64,000 nucleotides of DNA. Source: Pyxicephalus adspersus. Taxonomy: Eukaryota; Chordata; Amphibia; Anura; Pyxicephalidae. A program made the translations under genes and the position numbers. Shown piece after piece: positions 57,831 to 64,000 of the stretch. The stretch lies in assembly GCF_032062135.1 (NCBI RefSeq), contig NC_092859.1, positions 91,744,409-91,808,408 on the forward strand, read 5' to 3'. The notes under the pieces were generated by a model, which made no database searches, was not told the origin of the DNA, and saw nothing but the letters and a program-made list of their open reading frames with translations. Numbering within the stretch: the stretch's first letter is position 1; every line of letters begins with the position of its first letter.

Positions 57831-59916
57831 AAACTATTCAAGAAAATGTATTTTTTTTATCTACAATTAAAAGAAAACCACGACTGACCAAAGTAGAAAG
57901 TTGTGCATTTTTATGTTTGTATGCTTTTTTGTTTTTCGATTGCATAAAAATGATATTTTTTTATGCAAAAGTATTGCTCTAAATAATGCCTTGTTTGTCC
58001 TAAACCAAAATGATTATTAATGTTTTTTTCATTCATTCCTCACCATAACCTTTCCTTTATTCTACTTCTTACACTCTACACAGTTTACAACCCTTTCACC
58101 ATTTGCCTCCTTACATCTAAGACAACTAAAAAAACATGGTCCCTTTTTTTCATGCACATGATCTCATACCTGATCTGGAGACATCTTGGGAAGCTTTAGT
58201 CCCTTTCACCTCAGCATACATATTGTAGTAAATCTTTCATTACCTCTTACCTACCCATGGATTACCTCTGTTGAATAAGAGGTTATTTGACTATACATAA
58301 CCTTACTAGATGTGAGTTGAACAGGTTGTTCCTGCCAGGCTAGTTGAATTTACTGTGGTTCTTATGCCCTAAATCTCCTGGGATAATTCCCTTATTCACA
58401 TTGTACTTTCCTCCAATGAATATGATTACAGAAATAACTTGGCTGAATATTCATACAGTACTTATATTTTCTCCAAATTTCATTTGCTTTTGGATAGCAG
58501 ATCAAACCAAGCAGACATCTGTTATTTGTCCCTTCTTATTGCCAACCATAAAATCAAAGGCATTTGCTTTGTTTAATGTAATTTTGGTAGCAGCATAATA
58601 AAGTTTAGTGATATTAACTTATTATCTAATGATGTAACTACATAATATAATTTTATAGCACTTTCTATGTAAATCAGATAATTTAAGACATTTGCTTTCT
58701 GATTCTAAACTGCCCAAACTGATTCTTTATTTTATTTATGGACCATAAACATTTGTGGTAAAATAATGTTAAATACCTTAAAGCCAAGATGTCAGAATTG
58801 ATGTTGACTGGTCAAATTTACTATACATCTTCTTTTTATTATAGGGTCATTGTAGCTACACATTTTGTATAAAATCAGTATATTTTACAGCTGACAAAAT
58901 ATTATTCCTTACTATATACTGAAAAAGGCACAAGCATAGAAGAAGTATAAGTCAAAAATTATATGATGCATTTTATAACCTATTGGGATTTCATCATAGC
59001 CCCAAGTCTAGCCTTTTTAATAACTGCAGGTCAGGCATGTGTTTTGTTTTTTATTCAGTATATAAAATAATTTATATTTTGTTGGTGATAAATGCAAAAA
59101 CATATAGGAAATTAACAATCAAAAGCATACATGTTTAAAGGTATACACAGCAAGCAGCCATCCTAAATGGTCCACATGTGCAATGTATATTGTAATAATC
59201 ATATAATAAAATCTCATAGGATAAAAGTTTTTGTAATAATTTATCATTTTAAACTGCGGCTAAAGTCAATGTAAAAAAATAAAGCGATAGCAGGTAGAAA
59301 TGACTGAACCTTAGAGTACAGGTATGTATGAATTGTTTATGCTTTTTGTTTTCATACATTTTTTAGAATTTTTGTAGAGTTTTAAGGTATTTACCATAGA
59401 TATCGTTTTAGTACTGATATAAACAATACACGTTACAGAATATATTTTGCAAGAGAATACTAAGAAAAAATGTTTATCATATTGTTATTGAAAACTTTGC
59501 TCTGATGTTTACATTCATTATGGTTAAAACAAATTGGATTAATCATATCTGTTTAGATATTGTTTGGATAAGCCACACCACTTTCCACATTGACAACATA
59601 CAGTAGATGTGGTTTTTGATGTGAAACCTCTTCTGTTTTCCTGCTTAGTGCTTACGATTTTTTTTATTAATTGTATATTGACTGCTGTGATTACAAGGGC
59701 TCTAGTGGACCAGCAGCAGCACAGATCCACTTTATATTTTTCTATTTAAATGCAGGAAAGCAACTGCTTTTATCTTTCAAAGTATCCAAATAAATATTGT
59801 CATTATTTTTTTCCTTTGTCTTTAATATTTTAAGAATAAGTTCCTAGTTTTGCTCCTGCTGGTTTCTGTCAACCTCAGCAAGATTAATTGAAAGCGGATG
59901 AACAATTCAAGTCTGT

Positions 59917-59920
<4 letters not shown>
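57831..59920. other. unassigned AT-rich DNA, 2.1 kb
   Basis: No feature recognised. Confidence 0.35.
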
Positions 59921-59979
<59 letters not shown>

Positions 59980-60006
59980 TATATATATATATATATTTAT
60001 TTATTT
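59921..60006. repeat. (AT)n-(AC)n-(AT)n compound microsatellite
   Basis: A long AT run is interrupted by acacacacac and ends in tttatttattt. Confidence 0.95.
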
Positions 60007-60257
60007 AGTTACCTATGAAAAGAATATTGAAAAGAAAGATTAAAATCACAATGAAGACTGGGTAAACCTAGAAATATTCCTTACTTTTTGGGTCTTATCA
60101 AATATATACAAAACAAAACACAGCAGTAAAATAACTTATATTTTTAATGTATTTTTATTGTATTTTTACATTTGTGTATGATTGTTGTAGGGAAGCAAAA
60201 TGCCCACATACTGATGCTTACCTAAAGTAGAACAATCAGTAAAAAAAAAAAAAATGA

Positions 60258-60737
60258 CACCTTTATAGGTATGTGTCAATCACTCCATGATTCTAGTACA
60301 ATTAGTCCACATGGCTCCGCCATGTTCTTCCTCTTTTTCTGGGTTCTTCTTCCTGCATTACCTAGTCTTACACTGCATAAGTGCAATATCAGTTCACGCA
60401 CCTCCCGGAAAATGTAAAAAAAAAGTATTGCTTTTAATGCGCATGTGTGGGATCAGAACTTTTTTACATTAGAGAGAAGCCCATTCCCATGCACAGAAAG
60501 AGCACCCGCAGCCTCCTGGGATATGTGACATATGTATCCTAGAATGCTGCAAATTTATCAATCAGTCCCAATGAGCGGCCTGACCACATGTAGGCATCCT
60601 GTAATTGGGTAGGCCCGCTGGGTCCTCTTACAGCTCAATTATCTGCTCGGGATAACCGCTTCTTAATGATACTGATGGGTATGCTAAAGCATTTGAAACA
60701 CATAACATTTGAAACACATAACACTGAATTGCACTTT
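60258..60737 (-). mobile_element. MITE family B, copy 4
   Basis: 'cagcctcctgggatatgtga', 'catatgtatcctagaatgct' and 'gcgcatgtgtgggatcagaa' match other family B copies, and the right end 'gcactttaa' fits the TTAAAG-type terminus. Confidence 0.5.
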
Positions 60738-60964
60738 AAATAAAACAAGTTCTCATCTTGCCAGCTAAAAATGTCAGAATTCTCTGACTGGAGGTGGCTG
60801 GAAATATTTAAATGGGTACAGAGATTGCAATAAAAACCAAATCGATATAGGCCCTATTTTAGGAACACACCAATAAAATGCCAGCAAAATATTCGACCCT
60901 TCTCCACTCTGTGCTATATAAAATATAGCTTTAGCCTGAAGTTGGCAATTATTAATGGGCCAAC

Positions 60965-61305
60965 TTGCAATTTATCTTATTATTTTGTATTTATAAAACA
61001 CCTACATATCATAGAGAGGTTTACAATGTCCATAGTCTCTAACTGACCCTCAAAGGGGCTCATAATCCAATGTTCCTGCCATAGGCATAGTCATATGTCA
61101 TTAACACAATCTAAGGCCAATTTTGATGAGAAACGAATAAATCTAACTGCATATTTTTAGACTATGGGAGGAAACTAGTGCCCGCAGCTAAACCAAACAA
61201 AAACAGGGAAAATATTTAATGCAAACATCATGGTGTGCTAGCTGAGATTTGATCCTGGGGACCCCAGTGCTGCACAGGCACACATGCCACCCACAGAGCT
61301 GACCA
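60965..61305 (-). mobile_element. V-SINE-like SINE, reverse orientation
   Basis: Read on the minus strand it has a head with a B-box-like 'ggatcaaatctcag', the central block (opposite of 'gactatgggaggaaact'), and the tail region around 60990. Same family as 5948 and 21541, more diverged. Confidence 0.65.
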
Positions 61306-62216
61306 GAAACTATAATGCTTTTGGATCAGTTCTGTTCTATTGTAAAAAGGAACATGTGATATGTACTCCCCTAGTAAGTAAGACTAATTAAATTCAGTAA
61401 ACTTCATCATGAGCTACTGATCTCTGTACACATTTATAAGTGAATAGATAGACATGATGATTTGAAAAAGAAGCATCCAAAGCTCCACCAGCTTTCCCAA
61501 AATGAAATGGGAAAATACTATTATGTAATATTTAATATGTCACCGACCACAAGAAAAAATTAACATCTTTGTAACAATTTTAAATGTATTACATTTAATT
61601 TTTCACCATGCTAAATACAGAAAACATATAAAAAATCACAATACGTTCTTTTTAAAAGCTAAAATTAAACAAGTTCTGCTTAGGACATTTAAAATGTTTT
61701 TGCTAAATTGGCATATTGTTAAATAATTGGGAATTCTCATCTTTTAACATTTCTGTGTGAACTGATTCATTGATCATTTTAATGCAAATTTTAACCTTGA
61801 ATTTTAGCAATGCCTTGCTTGTTAATCTCACTGTCCTTGAGTACTGCAACAGAAATATAGATTTTATATTAATACCATTTTACCCTATTACAGTGTTATT
61901 TGAGATCCTTTGCAAAATAGGCTTTGATTATTTACGACATGCAAAATCATGACAGAAGTATTTTGTAGGAGAATATTATTGGAAACAGTGTGATATACTT
62001 GTCTAATATTAAAAAGAATAAAAAGCAGCTGATAAAGAGATGTGAATGGTCTTAGAAACATTAATGCATTTCCTGTTTTAGTTCAAGATTTTATGTTCCA
62101 CCAGGGATAGCCATTTCAGTGTGATTTATCTATTTTAATTTTCTTGCATTTCACTTCATTAAATGTTTGGATTTTCTTAAGAGCTGGTTCACAGCAAGAA
62201 CTGTAAAACTGTTATT

Positions 62217-62222
<6 letters not shown>
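61306..62222. other. unassigned AT-rich DNA
   Basis: No feature recognised. Confidence 0.35.

Positions 62223-62257
<35 letters not shown>
62223..62257. repeat. (AT)n microsatellite
   Basis: Uninterrupted AT dinucleotides. Confidence 0.95.
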
Positions 62258-62261
<4 letters not shown>

Positions 62262-63175
62262 AAATGACAATGTTAGGGAAATATATGGACACCTACTTGG
62301 CAAATACAAGGTTAAAATGGATAAGAACAGAAAGCAGTGTCCTAAAATGGGGAATAGATGGCATGCATTCGGCAACCATACCAACACAAAGTAACACAAA
62401 AGGCCAAGATGCATAATCATTTCCATTTCATTCAGACCACCATTTGCTGGCTTCTCCATACTGTATGTAACAGCCGCTTTGATTAGCATATTTATGAGAC
62501 CAGTGGCTAAAATAGCAATTAGTGCTACAATTGATAAATCTGTCCCTTAGTTTTTCTCCAAAATAAGGATATCGCACTATTCATTCAAGCTATTGTAAGC
62601 AGGCGGAGAGATAGTAAAACACGTTTTCATCCTGGCAGACTCTCTTCCTACACTTTTATTTAGAGCTTAGCAGCATGTGCCTATCTAGAATCACAACCAG
62701 AATGTATTACCGAGCAGCCTAAAAAAAATCCTAAATTTGCTAATTCATTTTACATTGAAGTTTTGTCTGTGCACCCTTTTTAAAGCAAAACTGCAAAAGG
62801 TTTTGGGTATATGTAATGATTTTGAAGCCTAAATTAATTTTAAATAGATAAGAAATAATAAATTTAAAGTACAGATAATTGTAATACTTGCCTTCTCCTT
62901 GCTGTCACACACAAAACACTGAGCACTATCCAGTACTGCTGGTCCTCTTTCATGCTGAATGATGCCCAATGGCATTTCTCTGGCCTGGGCTCCCATGATG
63001 TTCATGTCAGTATGTAAATGTTGTTCTTAGCAGCATGTAGGCCCATCCACCACCTGAGGAGTGAAGAAGAGGACCCAATCATTACCACTTACCAGACAGA
63101 AGACCACTAAAAAGGCAATTTTTTTCACAGTGTAGGTATGTTGTCCTGTACTGTAACAGTATGTTAGAATGTTAT
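62258..63175. other. unassigned DNA
   Basis: No gene recognised. Confidence 0.35.
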
Positions 63176-63233
63176 TTAACCACCTGAGCGATAAGCCCGA
63201 CCTTGGTACGGGCTTCAAAAAGTTACAATTATC

Positions 63234-63291
63234 GATAAACCCGAACTTTTCTCACTGTATGAAAATACAGTGAGAAAAGTTCGGGTTTATC
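63234..63291. repeat. perfect palindrome, 27-bp arms, 4-nt loop
   Basis: The arm at 63234-63260 (starting GATAAACCCGAACTTTTCTC) is the exact reverse complement of 63265-63291; the loop is gaaa. Confidence 0.95.
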
Positions 63292-63475
63292 TATCACTTA
63301 CCTGGTCCCGCTGCGATCGTCCATCCATCGTGTTCCAGCGTCGTCCTCCAGCGTCGGGTGTCCTCTCCGGGAAGAAGAAGCCGGCCGGCTTCTTCTCCCT
63401 CCGTGCGTGTACGTCGGCGCTTACGATGACGTCGGCGCGTGTGCGGAAAAATCAAATTGAAAGTCATTCAAACAC

Positions 63476-63692
63476 ATTTTGTATTGGATTGAATACAAAC
63501 TCCTGTATCCAATCCAATACAAAATAATTCAAAATAAATACAAAGTATGTAATTGGTAAATTCAAACTCTCATTTTGTATTGGATTGGATACAGGAGTTT
63601 GTATTAAATCCAATATAAAATGAGAGTTTGAATTTTGTTCTCATTTTGTATTGGATTTAATACAAAGTCCTGCATCCAATCCAATACAAAAT
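63476..63692. repeat. three 50-bp hairpin units
   Basis: Units at 63476-63525, 63572-63621 and 63643-63692 are built on the same ATTTTGTATTGGATT arm as 42985-43223. The last spacer is shorter than the first. Confidence 0.9.
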
Positions 63693-64000
63693 AATAGAAA
63701 ATATATTTATGTGGTTTTGTCTATAGGTATGTGACGGACACTAGGGAGGTGTTTTAGAAAAATATATTACTATACAGTATACTGAATTATCACATTTTCA
63801 GTATTTTTATTTTTTTTTTTACATGATTGTGTGTTTCAAACATTTTTTATATTCATGATATCTACTAGAACGGACATATTTCTGTAAGTTACAGGTCTAC
63901 AATTTAAAAAAAAAATTTCATGAAAAACTGTAACGCTTTTGGAACAGAAATCTAGACCTCAGTGTAACGCCCAGGTGGTTAAAATAATGGCACTGCAAAA

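Larger units (their letters stand above)
63176..63982 (-). mobile_element. piggyBac-like MITE (family G), complete
   Basis: TTAA occurs at both ends (63176-63179, 63979-63982), the piggyBac target duplication. The inverted repeats read CCACCTGAGCG on the left and CCACCTGGGCG on the right. In order: a perfect 27-bp-arm palindrome (63234-63291), a GC-rich core with TGACGTC (about 63426), three hairpin units (63476-63692) and an AT-rich right part shared with 42807-42960. No transposase is present. Confidence 0.8.

Overview
This is vertebrate nuclear DNA: AT-rich, CpG-poor, full of (TA)n microsatellites, and without a single intact protein-coding gene on either strand. The mix of decayed L2/CR1-, L1- and RTE-type LINEs, tRNA-headed V-SINE-like SINEs with an L2-type tail, Tc1 and hAT transposons, a piggyBac-like MITE, many foldback MITEs and a Gypsy-type solo LTR fits an anuran amphibian (frog). 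That assignment is inference from repeat style; I cannot name a species. A 458-bp run of N (37679-38136) marks an assembly gap.

Layout. 0-4 kb: a MITE (family A), a CpG-dense Harbinger-like MITE (E), a foldback MITE (B) and a degraded L2/CR1 LINE with recognisable reverse transcriptase. 5-11 kb: several exon-like segments with good splice consensus, a short hAT element with a perfect 8-bp target duplication that still carries a BED zinc-finger exon, a SINE, the 3' half of a Tc1 transposon, and a complete hAT MITE. 11.5-15.5 kb: a coding-like relic on the minus strand, then two identical 1,254-bp copies of one sequence separated by a 307-bp spacer and (TA)n tracts. 15.5-24.3 kb: more MITEs, a SINE, a 666-bp TA-flanked MITE whose GC-rich core looks like a captured first exon, an L2 tail and a minisatellite. 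24.3-32.6 kb is mostly unassigned AT-rich DNA with a hAT MITE and a family A copy. 32.6-34.7 kb: a nested MITE pair, strong hairpins and a 770-bp solo LTR with a perfect 5-bp target duplication. 38-45 kb: MITE families B, C and D, L2 tails, and a piggyBac-like MITE containing three 50-bp hairpin units. 48-58 kb: a palindromic MITE, a poly(A)-ended retroposed fragment, two L1 ORF2 3' relics and an RTE-type endonuclease fragment. 59-64 kb: microsatellites, a family B copy, a reversed SINE, and a complete second piggyBac-like MITE ending almost at the window edge.

The genes do not form a pathway: the window is intergenic or deep intronic DNA shaped by transposition. Points most worth a second look are the identical tandem duplication, the two GC-rich MITE cores that pair an ATG with a consensus splice donor, the hairpin array in the piggyBac-like MITE, the retained BED-finger exon, and the cluster of exon-like segments at 5.3-10.8 kb. 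Family letters (A-H) are my own labels for copies found by eye within this window.
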